A stretch of DNA of 32,522 bases from Chloroflexota bacterium (GTDB lineage Bacteria > Chloroflexota > Dormibacteria > CF-121): assembly GCA_005889345.1 (NCBI GenBank), contig VBFR01000187.1:1-32522 (forward strand). Reading direction: 5' to 3'. The position numbers and the translations under genes are program-made. Shown here in pieces: positions 16,042 to 25,824 of the stretch. How positions within the stretch are numbered: the stretch's first letter is position 1; each line of letters begins with the position of its first letter. The notes beneath the pieces were generated by a model. It was not told the origin of the DNA and did no database searches. It saw nothing but the letters and a program-made list of their open reading frames with translations.

Positions 16042-18546
16042 ATGGGGAACTTGATCGCTTCCAAATACGAACGCTGGCGAGCGTTTTTGATGACCGCCGG
16101 CGCGCTGCTGCTGGCCATCGCGGCCGCGCTGGGCTCCGGCCGGCCGGCCCTCGCCGCGTCGCATGTGATCACATCCTCGGGGCCACTTACGAACATCTAC
16201 ATCAGCGACACGCTGAACTGCCAGGTGGCCCACACGGGGGACAGCGCGTTCGAGTTCTACCCACCGGGCAGCCAGCTCGGCGACTGCGGAACGTTTCTCG
16301 TCGTGGGCACCACCCTCTACGGTTTTGCAACTGGGTTTGCATCGGGTGGTGCTAGCCCCAGAACGGCTTTCACTCCTGTGAGCCAGTCCGCCGTGCTGGG
16401 AAGCGGCACTGCAACCGACCCCTACCGCATCGTGACCGTAGTGGCGGCGGGCACAACCGGCGTCACGCTGACGGAGACGGACTCGTACGTCGTCGGCCAG
16501 GAGGTGTACCGCACCGACGCGCAGCTGGCCAATGCGGGCGCTACCAACCTGCCCATCCTCCTGTACCGAGCGGGCGACTGCTTCCTGCAGAGCTCTGATT
16601 TTGGCTTTGGTCGAGTGGGACCCGCCGGAGCGATCGCCTGTACCGTGGACACCACGGCCACCAGCCGTATCGAGCAGTGGGTGCCCATCACCAGTGGCAG
16701 TCACTACTACGAAACCTTTTACGGCACAGGCTGGGCGCGGATCGGTTCGAAGACCGCCTTCCCCGATACCTGCGATTGCGCAACTCGGGAAGACAACTGG
16801 GCCGGTCTCAGCTGGGCGGTGACCGTTCCGGCGGGTTTGACCGCCACGATCTCACATCTGACCGTCTTCTCGCCACTGGGCACGGTCCCGTTGACGACCG
16901 CGAAGACGGCTGATTCGGCGACGGCCGCGGGCGGCACCGCGGACGGATACACCACCACGGTGAGCAACAGCAACATCGCGGCCGTGACGCTGAACTCGAT
17001 CTTCGACGACCTTCCTGCCGGCTTCACCTACACCGCAGGCTCGACCACGGGCGTCACCACCTCCGATCCCACGACGGCCGGCCAGCACCTGACCTGGTCA
17101 GGGCCGTTCACGGTCCCCGGGAGCGGCAGCGTGTCCCTCCACTTTGGGGTGACGGTCAGCGCCGTGCCAGGCGACTACTTCAACAATGCCGGCGGTGACG
17201 CAGGCAGCGTCGCGGTGGCTCCCACCGGACCGACGGCCAAGATCACAGTGACGTCGACGGTAGACCAGCCGATTGCCGCGACTGGGGCCGCGGTGACGGC
17301 GACCGAGGGCGCCCCGTTCAGTGGCACGGTGGCGACGTTTACCGATCCGGACGCGAGCAGTACGGCCAGCCAGTACTCGGCCGCCATTAGCTGGGGTGAC
17401 GGATCCTCATCTGCCGGGACGGTCTCGGGTGCAAGCGGCGGTCCATTCACGGTGACGGGCAACCACACCTACGCTGAAGAGGGCACCTACAGCACTTCGG
17501 TGGTGATCCAGGACGTCGACAACCCCACCAATTCGGCGACCGTAACCGGGAGTGCCTCGGTCGGTGATGCGGCTCTGACCGCGGGACCGCCGGCCGTCAT
17601 CAGTGGCACCGAGGGTTCGAGCGTGTCTGGAACGGTGGGATCCTTCACCGACGCGAATCCGGGCGCAACCGCGGCTGACTTCACCGCGACCATCCAGTGG
17701 GGTGATGGGTCATCCTCCGCGGGGGTAGTGTCGGGCCCAACGGGTGGTCCCTTTACGGTGAGCGGCAGTCACCTCTACGCCGAGGAGGGCAGCTACACCA
17801 TCGCCGTGACCGTGACCGATGCCGGCGGTAGTACGGTCGCCCTGAGCGGCAGTGTCACGATCGCCGACGCGGCCGTGGCGTCGCAGTGCGCGATGCCAAC
17901 GAACACCTCACAGGTCTTCGCTGGCGCGACGGCCACCTTTACCGACCAGAGCTCCACCGGGAACGCTGCCGACTTCTCGGCATCGATCGATTGGGGTGAC
18001 GGCACCAGCTCCGCAGGCGTCATCACCGGTGGTCCCGGCAACCTTCCCTATACGGTCAGCGGCAGCCATACCTACGCGTCCACCGGGTTCTTCACGGTGA
18101 CGACGACCATCACGGACGTCGGAGGCAGCAGCACGACGGCGACCTGCAGCAGCGTGCTGGTCTTTGGGTTCGCATCCGGCGGCTCCTTCGTCATTAGCGA
18201 CCTTGAGAGCACGGCCGGGACGAACGTCACATTCTGGGGTGCTCAGTGGTGGCGGGACAATCCCACGTCCGCTGGCTCGAGAGCCCCGAGCTTCAAGGGG
18301 TTCGCTGAGAGCCCGTCCAGCCCTGGCTGCGGCATTCAATGGGCGACCGATCCCGGGAATAGCACACCACCGCCGGCTGGGCCGCTACCCGATCACATGG
18401 CTGTGATCGTCACGAGCAGCTATTCGAAGTCGGGCTCCGCGATCAGCGGCGATACGGTGCACATCGTCATCGTCAAAACGAATCCTGGATACGAGCCGAA
18501 TCCCGGCCATCCAGGCACGGGAACTGTCGAAGCCCAGGTCTGCTAG
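16042..18546 (+). CDS. Large secreted PKD-repeat surface protein
   Basis: This 834-aa protein starts with a Sec signal peptide: Arg/Lys-containing N-region, hydrophobic FLMTAGALLLAIAAAL, and probable cleavage after ALAA near residue 39. A Cys-containing N-terminal domain of no clear family follows (about 40-285). Next is a DUF11-like domain (about 289-405, TAKTADSATAAGGTADG onward). Three Ig/PKD-type repeats (about 410-505, 510-605, 610-710) each carry a WGDG(S/T)SSAG motif, and a C-terminal domain (about 713-834) begins SGGSFVISDLE. There is no C-terminal membrane helix or LPxTG motif, so it is released or held non-covalently. An adhesion or matrix role is inferred. It faces a minus-strand gene across a strong hairpin. 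Confidence 0.85.
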   Translation: MGNLIASKYERWRAFLMTAGALLLAIAAALGSGRPALAASHVITSSGPLTNIYISDTLNCQVAHTGDSAFEFYPPGSQLGDCGTFLVVGTTLYGFATGFASGGASPRTAFTPVSQSAVLGSGTATDPYRIVTVVAAGTTGVTLTETDSYVVGQEVYRTDAQLANAGATNLPILLYRAGDCFLQSSDFGFGRVGPAGAIACTVDTTATSRIEQWVPITSGSHYYETFYGTGWARIGSKTAFPDTCDCATREDNWAGLSWAVTVPAGLTATISHLTVFSPLGTVPLTTAKTADSATAAGGTADGYTTTVSNSNIAAVTLNSIFDDLPAGFTYTAGSTTGVTTSDPTTAGQHLTWSGPFTVPGSGSVSLHFGVTVSAVPGDYFNNAGGDAGSVAVAPTGPTAKITVTSTVDQPIAATGAAVTATEGAPFSGTVATFTDPDASSTASQYSAAISWGDGSSSAGTVSGASGGPFTVTGNHTYAEEGTYSTSVVIQDVDNPTNSATVTGSASVGDAALTAGPPAVISGTEGSSVSGTVGSFTDANPGATAADFTATIQWGDGSSSAGVVSGPTGGPFTVSGSHLYAEEGSYTIAVTVTDAGGSTVALSGSVTIADAAVASQCAMPTNTSQVFAGATATFTDQSSTGNAADFSASIDWGDGTSSAGVITGGPGNLPYTVSGSHTYASTGFFTVTTTITDVGGSSTTATCSSVLVFGFASGGSFVISDLESTAGTNVTFWGAQWWRDNPTSAGSRAPSFKGFAESPSSPGCGIQWATDPGNSTPPPAGPLPDHMAVIVTSSYSKSGSAISGDTVHIVIVKTNPGYEPNPGHPGTGTVEAQVC

Positions 18547-18569
18547 GCAACCGGGCTACGCGCGATTTT

Positions 18570-18595
18570 GGGAGCCGGCGTCCGAGCCGGCTCCC
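18570..18595. terminator. Perfect 10-bp stem hairpin between convergent genes
   Basis: GGGAGCCGGC (18570-18579) pairs perfectly with GCCGGCTCCC (18586-18595) around a 6-base loop. It lies 23 bases after the PKD-gene stop and 6 bases before the stop of the opposing lipoprotein gene, so it probably ends transcripts from both sides. Neither side has a proper U-tract, so it is not a textbook intrinsic terminator. Confidence 0.7.
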
Positions 18596-18601
18596 ACCGG
18601 C

Positions 18602-20293
18602 TCAGCCGACCGGCACCCAGTTCGGCGCCAGGCCGGTATAGGGGTAGTCGGCCTCCCATTCGGTCAGCTGCTGCGGACGGGAGCCGTCGCCGTTCATCAC
18701 GTAGACCTGGGGCAGGTGATCGACCTGGCCGACGAACCCGACCCGGCGGTCGTAGACGGGGGTGTTAGGGGTCGATCCATTGGGGGCATCCTTGCTGCCG
18801 GTGACCTTGACGACGCCGCCCGCCTCGCCGGCCGAGAAAATGTTGACGCGATAGAGGGCTGCCGAGTCTCCCGTGCCGGTCGCGACAAAGACCGTGCTGT
18901 TGTCATTGAGCCAGGCGGCCCCCCTGACATCCAGTGGGCCACCGCGGCGGTAGGCGCCCGCGCCGCTGGCCGAGAGGTCGTAGATCCAGAGTTCGGGTCC
19001 GGTCGCGGTCAGCCGCCGGAAGGCCAGCTTGGTGCCGTTCGGCGACCAGGCCGGGTGATCGGCCGGATCGTCGAGGCCGATCGGCCGGTAGCGGCTGCGC
19101 AGGTCGAGGTTCAGGATCCAGAGACGGCTGACGCCCTGCGTGTCCGTGGTACTGTAGGCGATCGATTTGCCGTCGGGGCTGAGCGCGATCGGGTCGTTGA
19201 CCCTTCCGTCGACCGAATCGGTGAGGGCAACATCCTCGAGCGTTGTGGGACGGAAGCGGCGCAGTGTCCCGTCGCGCCGGTAGATGATGGTGCCGTCCTG
19301 TGACCAGTAGACGCTGGACCCATTGATGCCGGGTCGGATCACGGTGCCGGTCGCCACGTCGACGATCTGGATGGGGCCGCTATCGGCGTTGCGCGGTGCC
19401 TGGACCACCACCAGACGCTGGGCGTCGGGTGACCAGTCGAAGGAGAGAAGGGCGTCCTCGAGCTGACTCTGGGCGCTGAGCCGGTAGATGATCTTTGGCG
19501 TCGAGCGTCCCAGGAAGCCATCAGCGTGGGGATCCACGATCCCCACCGCGAAGGCGGGCTGGCCGGGTTGCGCGACGAGGTAACCGATCTTTCGGGTCAG
19601 CCCCAGCGATCCGGTCCGAAAGCGAGTCTGGACGCGCCCGTAGACGGCGTTCTCGTGGATGTCGAGTGGCCGGTCGACCGAGACGGTGTAGCTCTGGTTG
19701 GGTTGCAGCACCGCGGTCGGGATGATCTCGAACTGGGCGCCGTCGCCGCCCGGCTTGGAGCGAAGCAGGAAGGGGGTGTCGGGGCTGAGCTGGACGGCGG
19801 CCCGCATCGAATCGGCCCGCATCGGGCGGCTGAAGCTAAGGACGATGTTGCGATCGGGGGCAACCGCCGTCGCGTTGTCGGGCGGGTCGACCGCGACCAG
19901 CGCCGGCCGTCCCTCCGTGGTGAAGCGCCAGGAGTGCTCGAGGCCGTTCTGCTGCCCCGTGGCATCGGCGTAGCCGGCATGCATCAAAACCTGGTAGGCG
20001 GTGGAAACGTCGAAGTTGATGTGGGCGTGGATGTACGTCAGCGTGTTGCCGCTCCACGCGAAGTGGCAGTTCTTCGATCCGCTGCAGCCCGGCAAGACTG
20101 GGGTCAGCCCGAACCGCTGCTCCACCGATTCGTGGTTCATGGCTCGGTCGAAGGTGATGGTGATCGGCTGGTTGGTCGCGACGTCGGTCGTCTCGCGGCC
20201 GGGCGAGATGCTGACGATGCGCGGTGGGTTGAGCGCGCAGGCGGTAGTAAGAGGCGCCAACACTGCCAGGATCAAAAAGACTCCGCGGCGCAT
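18602..20293 (-). CDS. Lipoprotein with two Ig-like (Big_5) domains and a TolB-like beta-propeller
   Basis: This 563-aa protein has a lipoprotein signal peptide with lipobox LTTAC (Cys 19), so it should be anchored on the outer face of the membrane. Two Big_5-type Ig-like domains follow: the first has IVSISPGRETTDVATNQPIT near residue 26, the second VAVDPPDNATAVAPDRN near residue 134. From about residue 235 on, TolB/WD40-type blades appear, such as FDWSPDAQRLVVV, IALSPDGKSIAYS and PAWSPNGTKLAF. Such proteins often bind partners at the cell surface, but no target is visible. It lies 55 bp behind the DUF4388-type gene on the same strand, so the two are probably co-transcribed. Confidence 0.88.
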   Translation of the reverse strand: MRRGVFLILAVLAPLTTACALNPPRIVSISPGRETTDVATNQPITITFDRAMNHESVEQRFGLTPVLPGCSGSKNCHFAWSGNTLTYIHAHINFDVSTAYQVLMHAGYADATGQQNGLEHSWRFTTEGRPALVAVDPPDNATAVAPDRNIVLSFSRPMRADSMRAAVQLSPDTPFLLRSKPGGDGAQFEIIPTAVLQPNQSYTVSVDRPLDIHENAVYGRVQTRFRTGSLGLTRKIGYLVAQPGQPAFAVGIVDPHADGFLGRSTPKIIYRLSAQSQLEDALLSFDWSPDAQRLVVVQAPRNADSGPIQIVDVATGTVIRPGINGSSVYWSQDGTIIYRRDGTLRRFRPTTLEDVALTDSVDGRVNDPIALSPDGKSIAYSTTDTQGVSRLWILNLDLRSRYRPIGLDDPADHPAWSPNGTKLAFRRLTATGPELWIYDLSASGAGAYRRGGPLDVRGAAWLNDNSTVFVATGTGDSAALYRVNIFSAGEAGGVVKVTGSKDAPNGSTPNTPVYDRRVGFVGQVDHLPQVYVMNGDGSRPQQLTEWEADYPYTGLAPNWVPVG

Positions 20294-20348
20294 GCCCGGT
20301 TAGAAGGTTAGCGAGATGGGTGCCTTGGGAGGTCCAGCGGCGGGGGTT

Positions 20349-21827
20349 CTACCTTTGCTCTTCGAGCAGCTGGCGCATCTCGTTGGCGAGGTTGGTCAGC
20401 CGGGCCGGATCGACGAACATGATCGACGTCTGCGAGATCCGGTCGATCGTCCGGTCCAGCGCATCGACGTTGTGCTCGGTCGAGGCGAGCATCTCCTTGA
20501 CCTTTTTCGACCGGTTCTGCAGCGCGTTGTCGGCCATCTGGTTCAGCTGGCTCATCAGTGAGGGCCAGTCGATGTCCGGCTCGCCGGCGGCCGGGGCCTG
20601 GACCGGTTGCGGCGCCGGCTGATAGCTCGGGGCCCGCGGGGCCGCAGCGGCCTGGGCCGCGGGGCCGGCTTGCACCGGCGCGGGGGCCGGCCGGTAGACG
20701 GTCGAGGGGACCGACGGCGTCATGGCGAGCATCTCTTCGAGGCTCACAGAAGCGGGCTCCTCGAGGTCCGCGACCGCCTTCACCTCGATGCGCGTTTTCG
20801 AGTCGGCGCAGAGCCGGGTCACGATCTCAGGGTCCTGCATCAACTGTGGCTGCCCCCGGGTGAAGGCGCCCAACAGCTGGCCGTCGCGCAGCAGGATGAT
20901 GCCCATCTCCTCGGGAGCGCGGACCAGGAGGCTGCCATGGATCTTCTCTTCCTGGAGGTACTGGAGCAGGGCGCGGATGTCGACGAAGCGGGCCAGCAAC
21001 CCCTGCAGGATGGTGGGCGCCGTCAGGAGCTGGTAGATGGCGGTGACCACTTCGGAGGAGAGTTCGATCACGTCCATGCTGCCTTCGCCCCGGTCCACAT
21101 CGTTCTTGAACAGGGAGAAGGCCGTACGTCCGGTTGAGACCACCGCGCCGCCGTCGTAGAAGCTCTCGATCAGGCTGCCCTGGTAGAAAAGGATCATGCC
21201 GCGCGAGGCGAGCCCCGTCAGCCGCAGGTAGCCGGTGAGCCGGTCGCTGCTCAGCGAGCGCAGCAGCTTGGGAAAATCGACGAAGGCGGTCTTGAGCGAC
21301 TCGTACACCAACTTGCCGACCGGCAGCGGGTAGAGCTCGGTGGGGGGCGGCCCTTCCTCCGGGGCGACCTGCGGCTGGGCAGCGGCGGGCGGCTGACTCA
21401 CGACCGGACGCTCGCTGACCTGCGGTTGCGCCGCAGGTGGGGCGGGAGCAGGCGGGGCTTCGCGCGGGGGCGCGGGCCCGTTGTCGGCCCCGGGGACGCC
21501 GCGCCGCTTGGCCTCGGCGAGGATGTCGGCCGTCGGCGCCGTGATCGTCTCTTCCGTGGGCAGCTTGGACTTGGGATCAAAGGAGTAGTCGCCCTGGCGC
21601 CAGGAGAGTGGTGTGAAAACGGCGTCCTCCCCCTGACTGCCGTTGCCATAGGCGTGAAAAAGATGTCCGAACAGAAAGAACAGCGAGTACGCCTCACCGC
21701 CATTTCGGACCTGAAGTGTACCGGTAGCGCGCTGGGCTTGCTTCGACTGCAACAGGGTGAGCAGCGGTGTCTGGTTGAGCGACCCCCTGTTGTCGAGAAG
21801 CCCCGGCGCCTGCTCGATGGTACTCAC
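20349..21827 (-). CDS. DUF4388 (PATAN-like) multidomain cytoplasmic protein
   Basis: The tracked ORF (755 aa) runs back through the femAB gene on the other strand. The real start is GTG 21827, six bases after a perfect GGAGG, giving 492 aa. Residues 17-110 look like a DUF4388/PATAN domain (LLTLLQSKQAQRATGTLQV, then LFFLFGHLFHAYG). A Pro/Ala-rich linker follows (about 115-165). Two further segments show the same pattern: LLRSLSSDRLTGYLRL with ILFYQGSLIESFYDG (about 188-226), and LLQYLQEEKIHGSLLV with ILLRDGQLLGAFTRG (about 287-325). After a second Pro/Ala-rich linker, a C-terminal helical region (about 425-492) could form a coiled coil. DUF4388 proteins often act in two-component or surface-motility signalling. 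The exact role is unknown. Confidence 0.75.
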   Translation of the reverse strand: MSTIEQAPGLLDNRGSLNQTPLLTLLQSKQAQRATGTLQVRNGGEAYSLFFLFGHLFHAYGNGSQGEDAVFTPLSWRQGDYSFDPKSKLPTEETITAPTADILAEAKRRGVPGADNGPAPPREAPPAPAPPAAQPQVSERPVVSQPPAAAQPQVAPEEGPPPTELYPLPVGKLVYESLKTAFVDFPKLLRSLSSDRLTGYLRLTGLASRGMILFYQGSLIESFYDGGAVVSTGRTAFSLFKNDVDRGEGSMDVIELSSEVVTAIYQLLTAPTILQGLLARFVDIRALLQYLQEEKIHGSLLVRAPEEMGIILLRDGQLLGAFTRGQPQLMQDPEIVTRLCADSKTRIEVKAVADLEEPASVSLEEMLAMTPSVPSTVYRPAPAPVQAGPAAQAAAAPRAPSYQPAPQPVQAPAAGEPDIDWPSLMSQLNQMADNALQNRSKKVKEMLASTEHNVDALDRTIDRISQTSIMFVDPARLTNLANEMRQLLEEQR

Positions 21828-21947
21828 CAAAAGCCTCCCACCGCCCCGAGATTTCCATCCAATGCTAGCACAGGCCAAATACGATAACCGAACTGTCAGC
21901 GACGCGCTGTGGCGCACCTTCCTGGGACCCCAGTAAGCTGTCAAGGC

Positions 21948-22967
21948 ATGCCCGAATTGAGGACCTGCGACGACGCGTCGGCGTGGGACGCGTTCGTCTC
22001 TCAGGCTAGCGATGCCTCCGTATTGCAAGCCTGGGCATGGGGCAGCCTCAAGTCGCGCTATGGCTGGGGCGTGCAGCGCTACTTCTGGTCCGATCAGGGA
22101 ACGCCGCTCGCGGCCGCGGCCGTGCTGCGTCGCCGTCTTCCCGGCGGATTGGCCCTCAACTACGCGCCGCGCGGTCCCATCCTTGACGGCCGCCTCGACC
22201 AGTGGCCGGCCTTCTGGCAGGCGCTGCGCGAGCGCCTTGCCCAGGACGGCGGGACGGTCCTCAAGGTGGACCCGGAGTGGACGACCGATGCGCAGCGGGC
22301 TGTGCTCGCCGAGTCCGGCGCGAAGCTGAGCCGGCACCCCATTCAGCACCAGGCCACCTGGCTGGTCGATATCAGCGGCGGTGACGAGGCGATGATGCGC
22401 CTCAAGGAGTCGACGCGGCGCAACATCCGCGCGGGCATCAAGCAGGGGATCACGGTCGAAGCCTCGGAGGCCTCGGCGGCGATGGACAGCTTCTACGAAC
22501 TGCTCCAGGAGACCGCCGCCCGCGAGCAGTTCACGATCCGCAGCCGCGCCTATTACCAGGATCTGCTCGCCCTCTTTCGCGAGCGGGGCCAGGCTGCCGT
22601 CTACCTCGCCCGCCACGAGGACCGCTTACTGGCCGGGGCCGTGATGCTGTTTTTCGGCTCCAAATTGGTCTACCTCTACGGCGGCACCCGGGGAGACGCC
22701 AAAGACTTCAAGCCCGGCTACTTGCTCCACTGGCGAGCGATCGAAGATGCTCAGCGCCGGGCCTGCACGACCTACGACATGTGGGGCGTGCCGTTGGATC
22801 CACAACCGGGGCAGCGCGGCTACGGCTACTACGTCTTCAAGTCGCGGTTCAACGGCCGGATGGTGCGCTTCATCGGGCTCTACGACCTGCCGGTCAACCG
22901 CGCCGCGACGCTGACGATTCGCCTGGCGGAGCGGTTTGCGCGCGCGGGTCAGCCAGAGTTTGTCTGA
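21948..22967 (+). CDS. FemAB-family peptidoglycan bridge aminoacyltransferase (copy 1)
   Basis: This 339-aa protein resembles FemA/FemB/FemX enzymes, GNAT-fold transferases that add amino acids from aminoacyl-tRNA to the lipid-linked peptidoglycan precursor at the inner membrane face. Family marks include LQAWAWGSLKSRYGW near residue 26, NYAPRGPIL, STRRNIRAGIKQGITV near residue 160, YLYGGTRGD, and the C-terminal YDMWGVP with YVFKSRFNG. I choose ATG 21948 (MPELRTCDD) over the tracked GTG 21909, because the paralog aligns from there. The second copy overlaps its 3' end by 32 bases or fewer. It diverges from the DUF4388-type gene across 120 bp. The amino acid added is unknown. Confidence 0.88.
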   Translation: MPELRTCDDASAWDAFVSQASDASVLQAWAWGSLKSRYGWGVQRYFWSDQGTPLAAAAVLRRRLPGGLALNYAPRGPILDGRLDQWPAFWQALRERLAQDGGTVLKVDPEWTTDAQRAVLAESGAKLSRHPIQHQATWLVDISGGDEAMMRLKESTRRNIRAGIKQGITVEASEASAAMDSFYELLQETAAREQFTIRSRAYYQDLLALFRERGQAAVYLARHEDRLLAGAVMLFFGSKLVYLYGGTRGDAKDFKPGYLLHWRAIEDAQRRACTTYDMWGVPLDPQPGQRGYGYYVFKSRFNGRMVRFIGLYDLPVNRAATLTIRLAERFARAGQPEFV

Positions 22968-23991
22968 GACCGCCCTCGTCGTCACGCCCGGCGAGCAACT
23001 GGGCGCGCAGGCCTGGGATGAGCTGCTGCTGGCGCAGCCTGAGGCGAACCTGCTGCAGAGCTGGAAGTGGGGCGAGCTGCAATCGCGCTTCGGCTGGACC
23101 GTCGAGCGGCTCGTCGTCCACGATGGCCATGCTGGCGTGTGCTCGTTGCAACGGAGCGCCAGCCTGTATCCCGGCGCCGCGGTCTACTACGTACCGCGCG
23201 GTCCGGTCGTGGCCGAGCGCGAGCGCCTGCTGGTGCTCGACGCCCTGCAGCAACGCGCCACCGCCGGGCGGGGGCTCATCCTCCGCGTCGAACCCAACGC
23301 CCGCGTCGGCGATGAGTGGCCGGCCTTCTTCGAGGGTCGTGGATTTAGCAAGGGCAAGGCCGTCCAGCCGGAGGCGACGCGGCTCCTGCGCATCGACCTC
23401 GATCCCGAATCCCTCAAGGCCGGATTCAAGCCGAAGACCCGCTACAACCTCAACCTGGCGGAAAAGAAAGGGGTAACCGTGCGCGCCTCCCGCGACGTGG
23501 CGACCTTCGCCCGCCTCGCAGCCGATACCGGCAAGCGACAGGGCATCCACCTGCCGGGAGTCGCCTACTACCAGGTGGCGCTCGATCTCTTCGGGCCGTC
23601 CGACGCGGTTCGGCTCTATCTCGCCGAGCACGAGGGCGACACCCTCGCAGGCATCATGGTCTTCCGTTTCGGTAAGACGGCCTACTACCTCTTCGGCGGC
23701 TCGAGCGATCGCAAGCGCGAGATGATGCCGAACTACCTGCTGCACTGGCAGGCGATCCTCGACTTCAAGGCGCTTGGCTGCGATACCTACGACTGGTGGG
23801 GGATCCCGGAGGAACCGGCGCCAGACCATCCGTGGTTCGGTCTCTACCGCTTCAAGACCGGCTTCGGCGGTGAGACGGTCCGTTACATCGGGCTCTACGA
23901 GCACGTCCTCCGCCCGGGCCCGCTCAAGCTCGAGCGGCGCCTCCAGCAACTGAAGGCGAAAGTCCGCGCTCCAGTGCATATACTGCGGTGA
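22936..23991 (+). CDS. FemAB-family peptidoglycan bridge aminoacyltransferase (copy 2)
   Basis: This 351-aa paralog of the preceding gene shows matching landmarks: LQSWKWGELQSRFGW, YYVPRGPVV, KTRYNLNLAEKKGVTV, YLFGGSSD and YDWWGIP with YRFKTGFGG. The two are clearly related but well diverged, so they probably add different residues or act in sequence, as FemA and FemB do. The tracked start is TTG 22936, with GGAG four bases before it; TTG 22960 (MSETALVV) aligns slightly better with copy 1. Either start lies inside copy 1, indicating coupling. Its stop is directly followed by the ATG of the histidine kinase gene. Confidence 0.87.
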   Translation: MRARVSQSLSETALVVTPGEQLGAQAWDELLLAQPEANLLQSWKWGELQSRFGWTVERLVVHDGHAGVCSLQRSASLYPGAAVYYVPRGPVVAERERLLVLDALQQRATAGRGLILRVEPNARVGDEWPAFFEGRGFSKGKAVQPEATRLLRIDLDPESLKAGFKPKTRYNLNLAEKKGVTVRASRDVATFARLAADTGKRQGIHLPGVAYYQVALDLFGPSDAVRLYLAEHEGDTLAGIMVFRFGKTAYYLFGGSSDRKREMMPNYLLHWQAILDFKALGCDTYDWWGIPEEPAPDHPWFGLYRFKTGFGGETVRYIGLYEHVLRPGPLKLERRLQQLKAKVRAPVHILR

Positions 23992-25104
23992 ATGGCGAGG
24001 GAGCGAGCGCTCTCCGAGCAGGCTTTTGAGCAATTCCCCCAGGCCCTAATCCTCGTCGACCGCGAGACGACCGTGCTGTCGTTGAACGCCGTCGGCGAGC
24101 ACCTGACGGGATGGGCCTTGCGGGACGCGGTCGGACGGCCGGCCGCCGACATCCTCGAGGTGCGCACCGAGACCGGTGTCAATCTGTGCGCCCCCAATGG
24201 CGCGTTGCGCCGGGCGCTCCGCCTCGGAACCCGTATCAACACCCACTTCGCCTACCTGTTCCGCCTGCGCACGAGCGACGACCCGGTGCGGGTCTCCTAC
24301 TCCGTGGCGCCTATCCGACTCAAGGGGAAGACGCCGGACGCGGCGGTGATCATCATCCACGACGTCACCCCCGAGCTGGAGACGATCGAGGCCCGCGATG
24401 CCCTGATGTTGGCCGCGTCGCACGAGCTGAAAACACCGCTCACCACGCTGAAGGGACTGAGCGAACTTCTACTCGACTTCGATCTGTCAGAAGCCCAACG
24501 CCGGGAGCTCTTACAGGACCTGCACGGCCAGGCGGACCGGATGGAGAAGCTGATCGGGGATATCCTCGCGGTGAGCCGGATCGACTCTGGTCGCATCTCC
24601 GTCGACTTCTCCCGCGTCGACATCGGGTCGGTCGTCGAGCATGTGTGTGACGAGGTGCGGCCGATGCTCAACGGACGCATCCTCAAGTGCCGGGCCCCCG
24701 AGGACCTACCGCCGGTCATGGGAGAGGCCCGCAAGCTGCACCAGATCCTGGTGAACCTGCTGACCAATGCCATAAAATACTCCGAACCCGGAACCCAGAT
24801 CACCTTCAACGCGCGCTCCGACCAATCGGCAGTGCGATTCGAGGTCTCAGACCAGGGGGTCGGAATCCGCAAGGAGCACATGCCCCGGCTGTTCGAGAAG
24901 TTCTACCGTGCCGACGACCCGATAGTGCGCCGCACCTCCGGCACCGGATTGGGGTTGTATATCGTGCGTAGCCTGGTGACGATGCTCGGCGGCCAGGTCC
25001 ACGTGCGCAGCCGCCACGGGAAAGGCACCGTGTTCACCGTTATCTTGCCCCGCGCCGAGGCCACCACCCGGACGCGGCCGCGCGCTGCCGTCGGCGCGCA
25101 CTAA
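23992..25104 (+). CDS. Soluble PAS-domain sensor histidine kinase
   Basis: This 370-aa kinase has an N-terminal PAS domain (about 8-125, with ILVDRETTVLSLNAVGEHLTG). A HisKA domain follows with H-box ASHELKTPLTTL, in which His is about residue 144. The HATPase domain has N-box NLLTNAIKYS (about 256-265), G1 DQGVGI and G2 GTGLGLYIV. There is no membrane segment, so the signal is cytoplasmic, such as a small molecule, redox state or a partner protein. The ATG abuts the stop of the second femAB gene with no gap, and the response regulator begins 3 bases after its stop. This arrangement implies one transcript and a possible link to cell-wall cross-bridging. Confidence 0.94.
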   Translation: MARERALSEQAFEQFPQALILVDRETTVLSLNAVGEHLTGWALRDAVGRPAADILEVRTETGVNLCAPNGALRRALRLGTRINTHFAYLFRLRTSDDPVRVSYSVAPIRLKGKTPDAAVIIIHDVTPELETIEARDALMLAASHELKTPLTTLKGLSELLLDFDLSEAQRRELLQDLHGQADRMEKLIGDILAVSRIDSGRISVDFSRVDIGSVVEHVCDEVRPMLNGRILKCRAPEDLPPVMGEARKLHQILVNLLTNAIKYSEPGTQITFNARSDQSAVRFEVSDQGVGIRKEHMPRLFEKFYRADDPIVRRTSGTGLGLYIVRSLVTMLGGQVHVRSRHGKGTVFTVILPRAEATTRTRPRAAVGAH

Positions 25105-25107
25105 GCG

Positions 25108-25818
<711 letters not shown>

Positions 25819-25824
25819 CGCGAA

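Noticed and set aside
21828-22616. Upstream 263 residues of the 755-aa DUF4388-type ORF
   Set aside because: This part is antisense to femAB copy 1. A GGAGG site and GTG at 21827 give the natural start.
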